Shown piece after piece: positions 17,374 to 26,857 of a stretch of 64,000 nt of DNA. Where the stretch lies: contig JAYQNH010000002.1 of assembly GCA_038144195.1 (NCBI GenBank), forward strand, positions 1,636,790 to 1,700,789, written 5' to 3'. A program made the position numbers and the translations under genes. The notes beneath the pieces were generated by a model. That model was not told the origin of the DNA, searched no databases, and saw nothing but the letters and a program-made list of their open reading frames with translations. Each line of letters opens with the position of its first letter. The first letter of the stretch is position 1. The stretch comes from VMDJ01 sp038144195. Its GTDB lineage: Bacteria; Pseudomonadota; Gammaproteobacteria; Chromatiales; Chromatiaceae.

Positions 17374-18411
17374 ATGTCTCATCGATCGATCAATCCAACA
17401 AAACGGTTAGTAGTCTGGCTACTAGCCGTTTTTTGTTTTAGCAGGCTGTAGTGAGTCAGCAAAAAAGCAGCTCGTGGATTTTGATGGATCAACCATGGGA
17501 ACCAGTTATTCACTCCGCTGGGTAGCTAAAGATGATCGTCAGATAGCGGAGATTCAGCAAGCGGTCGAAGAGCGCCTTGCGCTTATTAATCAGCAGATGT
17601 CGACCTATATCCCGGAGAGTGAGGTCTCGCGCTTTAATGCATTGAGTTCAGGTGAGATGCCTATATCGACCGAGCTCGCAAGTTTAGTTCAGCGATCACA
17701 AGCCATTAGTGAACAAACTGGCGGAGCTTTTGATATCACTGTGGGTCCTTTGGTGGACCTGTGGGGGTTTGGTCCGGAGGGTAGGGTTGTCTCCACGCCA
17801 AGTGGCGACAAGATTGCATCTTTACGCACTCGTGTGGGATATCAAAAACTCGGTGTTAGTCAGAATCCCCTTTGTTAACAAAAGCAACCAACCTTCAGGT
17901 AGACCTGTCTGCGATAGCCAAGGGGTATGCCGTCGATCAGCTGGCGTCACTTTTAGCGGGCAAGGGTATCAACAATTATCTGGTAGAGATCGGTGGGGAG
18001 ATAAAACTCTCTGGAAACAAGCCTAACGGCGAGTCATGGAGAATTGCGATTGAAGCGCCGTTAACTGCTGAGCGTGCCGCACAACACGTATTGCCAATCA
18101 GCAATATTGCGATGGCAACCTCTGGCGATTACCGAAATTATTTTGAAGAGGATGGTGTGCGTTACTCCCACACCATTAACCCGCTCACCGGAGCGCCTAT
18201 AAGACATGCTTTGGTTTCGGTTACGGTTTTGCACCCTAGCTGCGCTGATGCGGATGCGTTGGCAACTGCTCTAATGGTGATGGGCGATGAGAAGGGTGTG
18301 GAATTTGCTAAGCACCATGACCTGGCAGCTTACTTTTTGATCAAGGCTCAAGAGGGTGGTGAATTTGAGTCGTTTGCCACCGCCAAATTCGATGCGTTAA
18401 TCAAAAAATGA
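17374..18411 (+). CDS. apbE: FAD:protein FMN transferase (lipoprotein), frameshifted
   Basis: ApbE attaches FMN to threonines of flavoproteins such as NqrB/NqrC or RnfD/RnfG on the periplasmic side. From ATG 17374 (MSHRSINPTKRL) a signal peptide runs VVWLLAVF; a shift near 17429-17440 then brings the lipobox (AGC followed by SESAKKQL) into frame. A lost C in 17867-17870 is the second break. Core motifs are DGSTMGTSYS, GAFDITVGPLVDLWG, VDLSAIAKGYAVD, LVEIGGEI and HTINPLTGAP. Corrected length is about 346 residues. A strong terminator-like hairpin overlaps the signal-peptide codons. No Nqr or Rnf genes lie within the window. Confidence 0.87.
17399..17434 (+). terminator. Terminator-like hairpin after prpF, inside the 5' end of apbE
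   Basis: ACGGTTAGTAG (17403-17413) and CTACTAGCCGT (17419-17429) pair over 11 bases with one wobble around a 5-base loop, flanked by AAAA and a run of six T. It has the form of a strong intrinsic terminator and would end the prp operon. It lies within the apbE signal-peptide codons if translation starts at 17374. Confidence 0.7.
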
Positions 18412-18623
18412 TGGCTTGATCTGGGAAAAATTCTTGCGGATCTTTTGGTGATTTCCAGTGAAGAAAATTACCGATTAGTCATATTCTAATGTGCGTTTTG
18501 TTCAGGCTTTTTACCTTTCAAAACCTAGGCTGTGCGTCTAAAATTGCACGTTGTTTACACAGTGTGTTCACACACCCCTAATTATAAATTACAAGATAGC
18601 AACTTTAACTAAGGAGAAGTTGG

Positions 18624-19627
18624 ATGAAAGCAATGACCAAATTGGCGACTGCTATGTCGTTGGTCCTCGCATTCGGTTCTGCGCAAGCAGCTGATGAATG
18701 TCAAAGTGGCGAAACCGTTATTAAGTTTAGTCACGTAACTGCAGCAGTGGGTCACCCAAAAGGTGAAGCAGCTGAAGAGTTGGCAAAGCGTGTTAACAAA
18801 GAGATGGACGGCAAGGTTTGTATGCAAGTCTTCCTAACTCTCAATTATACGATGATAAGAAAGTACTAGAAGCGATGTTGGGCGGTGACGTTCAGTTGGC
18901 AGCGCCTTCACTTTCTAAGTTTGAAAAGTTCACTAAAAAGTTCCGTGTCTTTGACTTGCCATTCATGTTTAACGACATCAATGCAGTTGACCGTTTCCAA
19001 AACTCTGACTCTGGCCAGAAGCTTCTAGATTCGATGCAGCGTAAAGGTCTTCAGGGATTGGGTTACTGGCACAACGGTATGAAACAGTTGTCTGCGAACA
19101 AGCCATTGGTGTCACCTAAAGATGCAGAAGGTTTGAAATTTCGCATCATGACCTCTGACGTATTGAAGGCGCAATTTGAGGCAGTAAATGCAAACCCTCA
19201 AAAGATGTCTTTTAAAGAAGTATACGGTGGTCTTCAGACTGGCGTTATCGATGGTCAGGAAAACACCTGGTCAAATATCTTCACCAAGAAGTTCTTTGAA
19301 GTTCAGGATGGTGTAACTGAATCTAACCATGGTGTGTTGGATTACTTGTTGGTTACCTCAACTGAATTCTGGAATTCTTTAGACGGCGATACTCGCTCGC
19401 AACTTAAGAAGATTATTGATGAAGTGACTGCTGAAGCAAACGCTAAATCTACTGACATCAATAATGCTAACCGTAAGAAGGTTATCGCTTCTGGTAAGGA
19501 AGTTCGTCAATTGTCTCCAGCTCAGCGTTCAGCTTGGGTAAATGCGATGAAGCCTGTATGGGATCAATTCGCAGGTGACATTGGTGCTGACATGATCGAT
19601 GCAGCACAAAAAGCGAATCAAATGTAA
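18624..19627 (+). CDS. dctP: TRAP transporter substrate-binding protein, one frameshift
   Basis: This is the periplasmic binding protein of a tripartite ATP-independent transporter. The N-terminal signal peptide (MKAMTKLATAMSLVLAFG, cleaved after AQA) is followed by the DctP fold: VIKFSHVTAAVGHPKGEAAE, YGGLQTGVIDGQENTWSNI and LVTSTEFWNSL. A C is missing near 18833, which splits the PNSQLYDDKK motif; the corrected length is 334 residues. A conserved arginine in LKFRIMTSDV should bind a substrate carboxylate. The linked malic enzyme suggests a C4-dicarboxylate substrate; that is inferred. AAGGAG precedes the start, and about 210 bp without a gene lies upstream. Confidence 0.9.
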
Positions 19628-19643
19628 TTTTGATGCGAAGAGA

Positions 19644-19666
19644 GGCCGGCATTGCCGGCCCTTTTT
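19644..19666 (+). terminator. Intercistronic hairpin between dctP and dctQ
   Basis: GGCCGGC and GCCGGCC form a perfect 7-bp GC stem with a 3-base loop, followed by a C and five T. Placed between dctP and dctQ it probably acts as an attenuator, leaving more transcript for the binding protein than for the membrane subunits, as is common in binding-protein transporters. Confidence 0.7.
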
Positions 19667-19696
19667 AATTAACTCAACAAAAAGATATCGTGAATA

Positions 19697-20323
19697 ATGA
19701 GTTACACGCCTACAGGACCTATTTCTCGGTTAATTAATAATCTTGAAGAAAACCTTATTGCGCTCATTTTGGCGGCAATGACAGGTTTAACCTTTGCCAA
19801 TGTGATTGCGCGATATGTCTTTAATGACAATATTTTGTGGGCGCTCGAAGCTACGGTTTATTTGTTTGCGTGGCTTGTGTTATTCGGCATGAGCTATGCG
19901 GTGAAAACATCAGCGCATTTAGGTGTTGATGTTATTGTTAATAGGCAATCACTAGGAATTAAGAAAACTCTTGGATTGCTTTCTGTTGCAGCTTGTCTGC
20001 TATTTGCCGGTTTGTTACTTGCTGGCAGTATTGAGTATTGGTGGCGTTTTTTTACCAAGATGTCCTTTCTTGAGTCTGAAGACGTACCGTTCCCGATTTT
20101 TATCCAGTCGCTTGTCGGTTTTGTTGAAGTTGGCGAGCCTCTTTACGAAAACATTCCTCGTTATATCCCATACTTTATTTTGCCACTTGGTTTTACGTTG
20201 ATGGCGCTACGCTTTATTGAGGTTGGTTGGCATATCTGGACCGGCCAAAAGGACATGGTTATAGCCAGTCATGAAGCTGAAGACATGATGGATGATATGA
20301 CCAAGTCAGAGAAGGAGAGCTAA
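19697..20323 (+). CDS. dctQ: TRAP transporter small permease subunit
   Basis: DctQ is the small four-helix membrane subunit that pairs with DctM. Hydrophobic segments are visible at about residues 17-37 (IALILAAMTGLTFANVIARY), 45-65, 90-110 and 155-175 of 208. The stretch RYVFNDNILWALEATVYLFAW is the usual DctQ core. The loop before the last helix (KMSFLESEDVPF to ENIPRYIPY) is longer than in short DctQ proteins. It starts with ATG after the attenuator and ends 3 bases before dctM. Confidence 0.88.
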   Translation: MSYTPTGPISRLINNLEENLIALILAAMTGLTFANVIARYVFNDNILWALEATVYLFAWLVLFGMSYAVKTSAHLGVDVIVNRQSLGIKKTLGLLSVAACLLFAGLLLAGSIEYWWRFFTKMSFLESEDVPFPIFIQSLVGFVEVGEPLYENIPRYIPYFILPLGFTLMALRFIEVGWHIWTGQKDMVIASHEAEDMMDDMTKSEKES

Positions 20324-20326
20324 ACC

Positions 20327-21733
20327 ATGGAAGCATTTCTTCTCTTTCTGTTGGTTATTACATTCCTCGCTATTGGTGTGCCGATTGCGGTGGCATTGGG
20401 TTTATCCAGCGTTCTGTTCTTGCTCTCGTTTTCTGATAGCTCGTTATCCTCTATTGCTCAAACCATGTTTGATGCCTTTGAGGGTCACTACACCTTATTA
20501 GCAATACCATTCTTCATTCTTGCCTCGTCATATATGTCGACTGGCGGTGTGGCAAAACGGATCATTCGTTTTGCTATCGCGGCTGTAGGTCACGTGAAAG
20601 GTGGATTGGCGATTGCGGGCGTCTTTGCATGTATGTTGTTTGCAGCCTTATCGGGTTCATCACCTGCAACGGTTGTGGCAATCGGCACCTTGGTTATCGC
20701 GGGTATGGTCAAGGTTGGCTATAAGAAAGAATTTGCCGCCGGCGTAATTTGTAACGCGGGTACCTTGGGTATTTTGATTCCGCCTTCTATTGTGATGGTG
20801 GTCTATGCCGCAGCTACAGACGTATCCGTAGGCCGCATGTTCTTAGCGGGCGTTTTAACGGGTCTGATTGACGCTATAATGTTAATGATCGCTAACTATG
20901 TGGTTGCTCGATACAAGAATCTTCCAGCGCAACCGTGGGCAGGTTGGAAAGAGATTTATCATGCAGCAGCTGATGCAGGTTGGGGCTTGTTCCTAATCGT
21001 TATTATCTTAGGTGGTATTTACGGCGGCATCTTTACCCCAACGGAAGCTGCTGCAGTGGCTTCGGTTTACGCCTTCCTTATTGCGAACTTTATCTATCGT
21101 GATATGGGGCCGTTGAAGAATCGTCCTAAGCGTCAGCCAGGTGAGTCACGAATTGCGGCATTTGTGAAGGGCGTCTTTGATTTTGTTGTCTATCTAATTC
21201 CGGCTTTATTGCACAAAGATCATAAAAAGACACTGCTTGAAGGTGGTCGTCTCACCATCATGTTGTTGTTCATCATTGCTAACGCATTGATCTTGAAACA
21301 CGTACTGACTGAAGAGCAGATTCCGCAAGATATCGCGCGTGCGATGTTGGATGCAGGCTTTGGCCCAATCATGTTCTTGATTCTTGTGAATGTGATCCTG
21401 CTGATCGGTGGTCAGTTTATGGAACCTTCTGGTCTGATCATCATTGTGGCGCCTTTGGTCTTCCCAATCGCCATGAAGCTAGGCATTGATCCAATTCACC
21501 TCGGCATCATCATGGTCGTGAACATGGAGATCGGCATGATTACACCGCCGGTAGGTCTCAATCTATTTGTGACATCCGGTGTGGCGAAAATGGCAATGTG
21601 GGATGTGGTTAAGGCGGCTACGCCTTGGCTAGCGATTTTGTTCGTGTTCCTCATCATGATCACCTACATCCCATGGCTCTCAACATTCATCCCAACGATG
21701 TTGATGGGGCCTGAAGTCATAACGATTCATTAG
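20327..21733 (+). CDS. dctM: TRAP transporter large permease subunit
   Basis: DctM forms the transport channel, driven by sodium or proton gradients. The 468-residue protein has at least eleven hydrophobic segments with family motifs: LLAIPFFILASSYMSTGGVA, GVFACMLFAALSGSSPATV, TLGILIPPSIVMVVYA, GIFTPTEAAAVA and, late, EIGMITPPVGLNLFV. A stretch of roughly 50 residues in the middle (about 265-315, GPLKNRPKRQPGESR to LLHKDHKK) is longer than in the usual 425-residue proteins. GGAG precedes the start. It is followed 12 bases later by malic enzyme. Confidence 0.92.
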   Translation: MEAFLLFLLVITFLAIGVPIAVALGLSSVLFLLSFSDSSLSSIAQTMFDAFEGHYTLLAIPFFILASSYMSTGGVAKRIIRFAIAAVGHVKGGLAIAGVFACMLFAALSGSSPATVVAIGTLVIAGMVKVGYKKEFAAGVICNAGTLGILIPPSIVMVVYAAATDVSVGRMFLAGVLTGLIDAIMLMIANYVVARYKNLPAQPWAGWKEIYHAAADAGWGLFLIVIILGGIYGGIFTPTEAAAVASVYAFLIANFIYRDMGPLKNRPKRQPGESRIAAFVKGVFDFVVYLIPALLHKDHKKTLLEGGRLTIMLLFIIANALILKHVLTEEQIPQDIARAMLDAGFGPIMFLILVNVILLIGGQFMEPSGLIIIVAPLVFPIAMKLGIDPIHLGIIMVVNMEIGMITPPVGLNLFVTSGVAKMAMWDVVKAATPWLAILFVFLIMITYIPWLSTFIPTMLMGPEVITIH

Positions 21734-21745
21734 GGTAGATAGCTC

Positions 21746-23029
21746 ATGCCAACATCAACTGAGATGCGTGATCGTGCGCTGAACTATCACAAGGGTTCAA
21801 AGCCTGGAAAGCTAGAGATTCGTGCGACAAAGCCTATGAGTACGGCTGCGGACCTTGCGCTGGCTTACTCGCCAGGTGTTGCTCATCCTTGTGAAGCTAT
21901 TGTTGAGAATCCTTTGGCTGCGGCTGACTACACGGCACGTAATAATTTGGTTGCCGTTGTTACCAATGGAACAGCGGTATTAGGTTTGGGTGCCATCGGT
22001 GCATTGGCCTCTAAGCCAGTGATGGAAGGCAAGGCGGTTCTTTTCAAACGCTTTGCAGATATCGACGTTTTTGATTTGGAAGTTGATGAGCTAGACCCGC
22101 AAGAGTTTATTAAAACAGTTGCACGATTAGAGCCGACTTTTGGCGGTATCAATCTTGAGGATATTAAAGCGCCTGAGTGCTTTGAGATTGAAGAAGGCCT
22201 CAAGAAGCTGATGAAAATACCTGTCTTTCATGATGATCAGCACGGTACAGCAATCGTAGTGGCTGCAGCCATTTTGAATGGACTAAAACTTGTTGATAAG
22301 CCAATCGATCAGGTGCGCTTGGTTACGGCGGGTGCAGGTGCTGCAGCAATAGCGTGTCTTAATTTGCTCGTTGAGCTTGGCCTTAAGAAAGAAAACATCA
22401 CCGTATGTGACATCGTTGGTGTGGTTTATGAAGGCCGCACTGAAGAGATGGACCCTTACAAAGGCGCATTCGCAGTAGATACCCCACATCGAACCTTAGG
22501 TGATGCGATTGATGGTGCAGATATCTTCTTAGGTTTATCTGGTAAGGGTGTGCTTAAAGCTGAATGGCTGTCTAAGATGGCTGATAAGCCAATTATCATG
22601 GCGTTGGCGAACCCGAACCCTGAGATTGACCCCGAAGAAGCTAAATCGATGCGACCTGATGCGATCATCGCTACGGGGCGTTCGGATTATCCCAATCAAG
22701 TAAATAACGTATTGTGCTTCCCGTTCTTATTCCGTGGGGCATTGGATGTAGGCGCTACTACGATCAATATTGAAATGAAGCGTGCTGCAGTAACTGCTCT
22801 GGCTGAGTTGACTCAACAAGAGGTCAGTGCCGAGGTGAAAGCTGTCTATGGCGGTCAGGCGTTCCAATTCGGACCTGATTATCTTTTGCCGAAGCCGTTT
22901 GATCGTCGCTTACGTGAATGTATGCCGTGGGCTGTCGCAAAGGCAGCGATGGAGTCTGGTGTGGCAACGCGTCCGCGGGACCTTGATGAGTACGCTGAGT
23001 ATCTCCATCAGAAGGCATTATCCGTATGA
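21746..23029 (+). CDS. maeB: NADP-dependent malic enzyme, short form
   Basis: Malic enzyme decarboxylates malate to pyruvate with reduction of NADP. The 427 residues cover only the two malic domains: AYSPGVAHPCEAI, TNGTAVLGLGAIGALASKPVMEGKAVLFK, the metal-site region NLEDIKAPECFEIEE, FHDDQHGTAIVVAAA and the NADP-binding stretch VTAGAGAAAIACL. The C-terminal phosphotransacetylase-like domain of E. coli MaeB (759 residues) is absent. It lies directly behind the TRAP genes and probably in their operon, so imported C4-dicarboxylate could go to pyruvate. Its TGA overlaps the next ATG. Confidence 0.9.
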   Translation: MPTSTEMRDRALNYHKGSKPGKLEIRATKPMSTAADLALAYSPGVAHPCEAIVENPLAAADYTARNNLVAVVTNGTAVLGLGAIGALASKPVMEGKAVLFKRFADIDVFDLEVDELDPQEFIKTVARLEPTFGGINLEDIKAPECFEIEEGLKKLMKIPVFHDDQHGTAIVVAAAILNGLKLVDKPIDQVRLVTAGAGAAAIACLNLLVELGLKKENITVCDIVGVVYEGRTEEMDPYKGAFAVDTPHRTLGDAIDGADIFLGLSGKGVLKAEWLSKMADKPIIMALANPNPEIDPEEAKSMRPDAIIATGRSDYPNQVNNVLCFPFLFRGALDVGATTINIEMKRAAVTALAELTQQEVSAEVKAVYGGQAFQFGPDYLLPKPFDRRLRECMPWAVAKAAMESGVATRPRDLDEYAEYLHQKALSV

Positions 23030-23728
23030 CCATCGAGCCATTATGGCTGGATATTTTTGCATTTGTTTTTTGTACTGCTTTGGGCAGGCTACGCGAGCTT
23101 TGCAAAAAAGCGATCAGCTACTGATGTGTGTTTAGCCAGTGTAATGCATTTATATCGAGTGCAGTGGGCTAAGGCGCTGATGTCGCGTGAAAATCGCATC
23201 GCGGATATTTCAGTCATCATGACCTTTGTGCGCAATATGGCCTTTTTGGGGTGGAGTGCGTTGATCATTATTGCGGGTCTACTCACTCTGCTGGGTAATA
23301 CCAATCAAGCAGTGAATCTGTTTGCGCATATCCCGTTTGCGATTGATCAAAACTTGGCTCAGTTGGAGCTGAAGATAGCGATCTTAATTACCATGTTTAT
23401 CTACGCTTTCTTTAAGTTTTCCTGGGCAATGCGCCAAACCAGTTTTGCTGCTGTGATTATCGCCGGTGCACCTCAAGGGCATCGAGAAGAGCTTTCAACT
23501 CAAGAAGAAAAAGATGCGGCGGAGCGGATTGCTCGCGTTGTATCGATGGCGGGGCATCACTTTAATTTTGGTATTCGGACCTATTATTTTGCCTTGGCAG
23601 TGATTACTTGGTTTATCAATAGCTGGGTCTTTATGGGCGCAACGGCTCTGGTAGTGTGGGTCCTGTATCGTCGTGAATTCCGCTCGTCGGTTCTACATAC
23701 CCTGGCTGGAAATCATTCTAAAGCGTAG
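23026..23728 (+). CDS. DUF599-type membrane protein, one frameshift
   Basis: The gene starts at ATG 23026, overlapping the malic enzyme stop in ATGA, with MTIEPLWLDIFAFV. The frame then changes in the T-run at 23066-23071 (one T extra or two missing) and continues FVLLWAGYASFAKK. The product is about 234 residues with hydrophobic segments near both ends and in the middle (NMAFLGWSALIIIAGLLTLLG, YYFALAVITWFINSW). This matches DUF599 proteins, whose function is unknown; SWAMRQTSFAAVIIAGAPQ lies between the second and third spans. Its linkage to malic enzyme gives no firm functional clue. Confidence 0.7.
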
Positions 23729-23761
23729 TTCAAGCGCGTTTGCTATAGTAGCTAGACCTTT

Positions 23762-24135
23762 GGGGGCGACACGGCATTCGACGTGGGTTGCGAAACCTGA
23801 GGTGCATGCCGAGGTGCAGTTACCTCGAAAACCACTGCAAACTTATAGTTGCAAACGACGACAACTACGCACTCGCTGCTTAATACCCAGTAGGGTGCCG
23901 TCTGACTGGAGCCGTGCTTGTGCGTCCAGCGTCCTTCGGGACACTCAGGCGTTATATCTCACAAGATCGCGATGACGGGCGTCCGGACCTGATTTGCTAA
24001 ATCCTAACGGAATCGCTGAACCACGCGCCCTGTCAGTCGGGCAGTGCTCAGTTAAAGATAATTGACATGACTAAGCATGTAGAGCCGATGGCAGAGGGCT
24101 TGCGGACGCGGGTTCAACTCCCGCCGCCTCCACCA
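23762..24135 (+). ncRNA. ssrA: Transfer-messenger RNA (tmRNA)
   Basis: tmRNA rescues stalled ribosomes with SmpB. The tRNA-like ends pair: GGGGGCG at 23762 with CGCCTCC before the 3' ACCA (one G-U pair). The T-arm GCGGGTTCAACTCCCGC is near the 3' end, and TTCGACGTGGGTTGCGAAACC is near the 5' end. The tag reading frame at 23851-23883 encodes ANDDNYALAA and then TAA. A possible -10 box TATAGT lies at 23744. Length 374 nt is normal. A 10-bp perfect hairpin follows the gene. Confidence 0.96.
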
Positions 24136-24141
24136 AATATG

Positions 24142-24165
24142 ATCGGGCTGATGATTCAGCCCGAT
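24142..24165 (+). terminator. Hairpin downstream of ssrA
   Basis: ATCGGGCTGA and TCAGCCCGAT form a perfect 10-bp stem with a TGAT loop 6 bases after the tmRNA 3' end. There is no long T tract, but the position fits transcription termination or 3' processing. Confidence 0.6.
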
Positions 24166-24187
24166 ATAACAATAACGAGGGGGAGTC

Positions 24188-25535
24188 ATGTCGGTACACG
24201 CTCAATGGTCAACGCGCCTAGCGTTTATGTTGGCAGCCATTGGTTCGGCTGTCGGTTTAGGTAACGTTTGGAAGTTCCCGTACATCACTGGTGAAAATGG
24301 TGGTGGCGCATTTGTTCTTGTTTATCTCCTTTGTATTGCGCTAATCGGTATCCCTGTGATGATTGCAGAGGTGATGCTCGGTCGCCGTGCACAACGCAGT
24401 CCTATTTCAACCATGCAAGTCCTTGCTAAAGAGCAGGGCGCTTCTGGTTTTTGGCAGATTATTGGTTGGAGCGGTGTATTCGCCGGCTTTTAATCCTATC
24501 TTTCTATAGCGTGATCGCGGGTTGGGCGATGGCCTATGTCATTGAATCGGCCAGCGGTACCTTTAATGCCATCAGCGGAGATGGTTCTGGTGATGTGTTT
24601 GGAGGACTTATTGGTGATCCGCAACGCCTGATGATCTGGCATACCCTGTTTATGATCATGACGGTAACCGTGGTTGCACGTGGTGTTCGAGCGGGTATTG
24701 AAAAGCTCGTGGTGATCTTGATGCCACTACTGCTTGTCATGCTGTTGATCTTGGTCGCTTACGCATTTAACTCGGGTGAGTTTGGCCGTGGTCTATCCTA
24801 TTTGTTCTCGTTTGATTTCAGTAAGCTTTCAACAGATTCGATTATTGTTGCTATGGGGCATGCCTTCTTTACCTTAAGTTTGGGTATGGGTGCGATCATG
24901 GTCTATGGCTCTTACATGCAAAAGAACACATCGATCGGTAGCTCGGTATTAATGATTGCTATTGCGGATACTGTTGTGGCTTTGCTTGCTGGTTTGGCGA
25001 TCTTCCCCTTGGTGTTTGCAAATGGCTTAGAGCCAGGCGCGGGCCCTGGTTTGGTTTTTGTTACCTTGCCAACAGCCTTTGGCGCGATGCCGGGTGGACA
25101 GTTCTTCGGCACAGTCTTTTTGTTCTGCTGGTGATCGCGGCGTGGTCTTCAGCGATTTCTCTGGTTGAGCCTGCTGTCGCATGGTTATCAGAGCGTGACA
25201 TTATGTCGCGCGCTAAAGCGAGCTGGATGATTGGTTTGTTCAGTTGGATTTTAGGTATTGGTACCGTGCTGTCATTCAACCTTTGGTCGGGTGATGAATA
25301 CAAGATAATGGGTAAAACCTTCTTTGATCTCAAAGATTATTTGGCCTCGAACATCATGTTGCCTTTGGGAGGTTTGTTGATTGCCTTGTTTGTTGGCTGG
25401 GCAGCAAAAGCATCGATGTCAAAAGAAGAGCTCAATCTATCCAATGGCACTTTTAGTTTGTTTTGGTTGGCAATTCGTTTCGTTGCGCCCTTAGGTGTCG
25501 CGATTATCTTCTTGAATGCGGTAGGTTTGCTCTAA
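24188..25535 (+). CDS. Sodium:neurotransmitter symporter-family (SNF) transporter, two frameshifts
   Basis: The N-terminus carries the SNF signature WSTRLAFMLAAIGSAVGLGNVWKFPY, whose first helix contains the sodium and substrate site. A LeuT-like set of hydrophobic helices follows. One T is missing from each of the runs at 24488-24491 and 25117-25121; correcting both gives 449 residues. Bacterial members import amino acids or related solutes with sodium; the substrate cannot be inferred here. GGGGG lies before the ATG. It sits between ssrA and ratA, and its stop directly abuts the ratA start. Confidence 0.85.
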
Positions 25536-25970
25536 GTGGCACGTGTCGAGAAATCGGCTTTGGTGATGTTTAGTGACCAAAGAATGTTTGATTTGGTGAG
25601 TGATGTGGAAAGTTACAAAAACTTCCTGCCTTGGTGTGCTGATTCCGAAGTGATTTCTCAAGACGGTAATGAGCTGTGTGGGCGAATTGATGTTGAGCGA
25701 TTAGGCATCCGTCAGTCCTTTACCACGTGTAACCATTGTGATGCGCCTTCACGTATGACTCTACGGCTTAAAGATGGTCCTTTTTCCAAGCTAGATGGTG
25801 AGTGGCGATTTGAGGCTTTGAATGACTCGGCTTGCAAAGTGATTCTTGTGCTTGAGTTTGAGTTTGCCGGTAAGTTAATCAGTGCCGCGTTTGGCAAAGT
25901 CTTTGAGCAGATCGCGAATACGATGGTGGAGTCGTTTGTTGCTCGTGCGAAAGAGGTCTATACCGATTAA
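25536..25970 (+). CDS. ratA: RatA/COQ10-family START-like protein
   Basis: The 144-residue protein is a single helix-grip START-like domain of the RatA/COQ10 family. The features are MFDLVSDVESYKNFLPWC, the central strand FTTCNHCDAPSRM, LKDGPFSKLDGEWRFE, and a long C-terminal helix GKVFEQIANTMVESFVARA. In E. coli RatA was reported to bind 50S subunits, and mitochondrial COQ10 binds ubiquinone; the role here is not settled. It starts at GTG directly after the transporter. Its TAA overlaps the convergent smpB stop in TTAA. The ratA/smpB/rnfH/bamE order is conserved in gammaproteobacteria. Confidence 0.88.
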   Translation: MARVEKSALVMFSDQRMFDLVSDVESYKNFLPWCADSEVISQDGNELCGRIDVERLGIRQSFTTCNHCDAPSRMTLRLKDGPFSKLDGEWRFEALNDSACKVILVLEFEFAGKLISAAFGKVFEQIANTMVESFVARAKEVYTD

Positions 25971-26450
25971 ACGCGGTTGTTCTTCATGATGCGCTCTTGA
26001 TCGCGCTTCCAATCTTTCTCTTTCAGGTCGGCACGTTTGTCGTGCATCTTTTTACCTTTACCCAAGCCAACTTGTAACTTGGCCCGACCACGTTTCCAGT
26101 AAAGCGTCATAGGAACCAGGGTGTAAAGCCTTTCCGCTCCACAAAACCAATCAGCTTATTGATTTCTTCACGATGCAGTAGCAGCTTGCGTGCGCGCATT
26201 GGGGTCGGAGAAACATGGGTGGAAGCGCTGAGTAATGGCGTGATTAGGGCGCCGATTAGAAAAACCTCTTGGCCTTGCAGCATGACATAGGCATCAGTCA
26301 GGTTGACGCGTTTATCACGCAAGCTTTTGACTTCCCAGCCTTCGAGCGACACACCAGCCTCAATGGTTTCATTGATGGTGTAGTCATGCCGCGCTTTTTT
26401 GTTTAGCGCGATCGTATTGTCGTTGCCCGAAGACTTTTAGCTTTGCCCAT
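25967..26450 (-). CDS. smpB: SsrA-binding protein, two frameshifts
   Basis: SmpB binds tmRNA and carries it to stalled ribosomes. Restoring a base near 26430 links MGKAKS to SGNDNTIALNKKARHDY, and restoring one near 26121 links KGFT to LVPMTLYWKRGRAKLQ. The product is then about 161 residues. The core SLEGWEVKSLRDKRVNLTDAY is diagnostic, as is the basic C-terminal tail (KGKKMHDKRADLKERDW) that enters the mRNA channel. It lies on the opposite strand to ssrA, which is 1.8 kb away. The stop overlaps the ratA stop by 4 bases. Confidence 0.93.
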
Positions 26451-26527
26451 GGCTTTAATTTTATCGTAGTTCTCAGCAGCTCGGTTGATAAGGTGACGCT
26501 AGGAAGGCTTTCTGAGAAAATAATGAC

Positions 26528-26857
26528 ATGTCTGAGACTATTTCGATCGAAGTTGCCTACGCAAATCCTGATGAGCAGTTAATTCTGGTTGTCGAGGTGC
26601 CTGCGTCTGCGACCATTGCTGAGGCGATCAAACTTAGCCATATTGATGATCATTTTCCTGAGATCGATATGGATGCGCCTAAGGTCGGGATATTTGGAAA
26701 ATTGGCGAAACTCGATGCGACATTAAATCCGGGAGATCGGATTGAGATTTATCGTCCGTTGATTGCTGATCCAAAAGAAGCCCGTAAGAAGCGTGCGGCC
26801 GAAGGCAAGACAATGAAAAAGGGCGCTAAGGCCCTTAATGAAGAATCGGATAGTTAA
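26528..26857 (+). CDS. rnfH: RnfH-family ubiquitin-fold protein
   Basis: The 109-residue protein matches RnfH/UPF0125: SIEVAYANPDEQLILVVEV, ATIAEAIKLS, VGIFGKLAKLDATLNPGDRIEIYRPL and DPKEARKKRAAE. This is a ubiquitin-like beta-grasp fold with a basic tail. Its biochemical role is poorly known; the name comes from linkage to rnf genes in some bacteria, but it usually travels with ratA and smpB as here. It starts divergently from smpB and its stop overlaps bamE in TTAA at 26854-26857. Confidence 0.85.
   Translation: MSETISIEVAYANPDEQLILVVEVPASATIAEAIKLSHIDDHFPEIDMDAPKVGIFGKLAKLDATLNPGDRIEIYRPLIADPKEARKKRAAEGKTMKKGAKALNEESDS

Noticed and set aside
18412..18623. Sigma-54 promoter before dctP
   Set aside because: TTGC-containing stretches are present, but no TGGCAC-N5-TTGC arrangement was found, so no promoter class is assigned to this 212-base gap.
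23673..23975. An open frame of about 100 codons across the DUF599 end and tmRNA
   Set aside because: It lies inside the tmRNA structure and has no family features; only the 10-codon tag frame is translated there.
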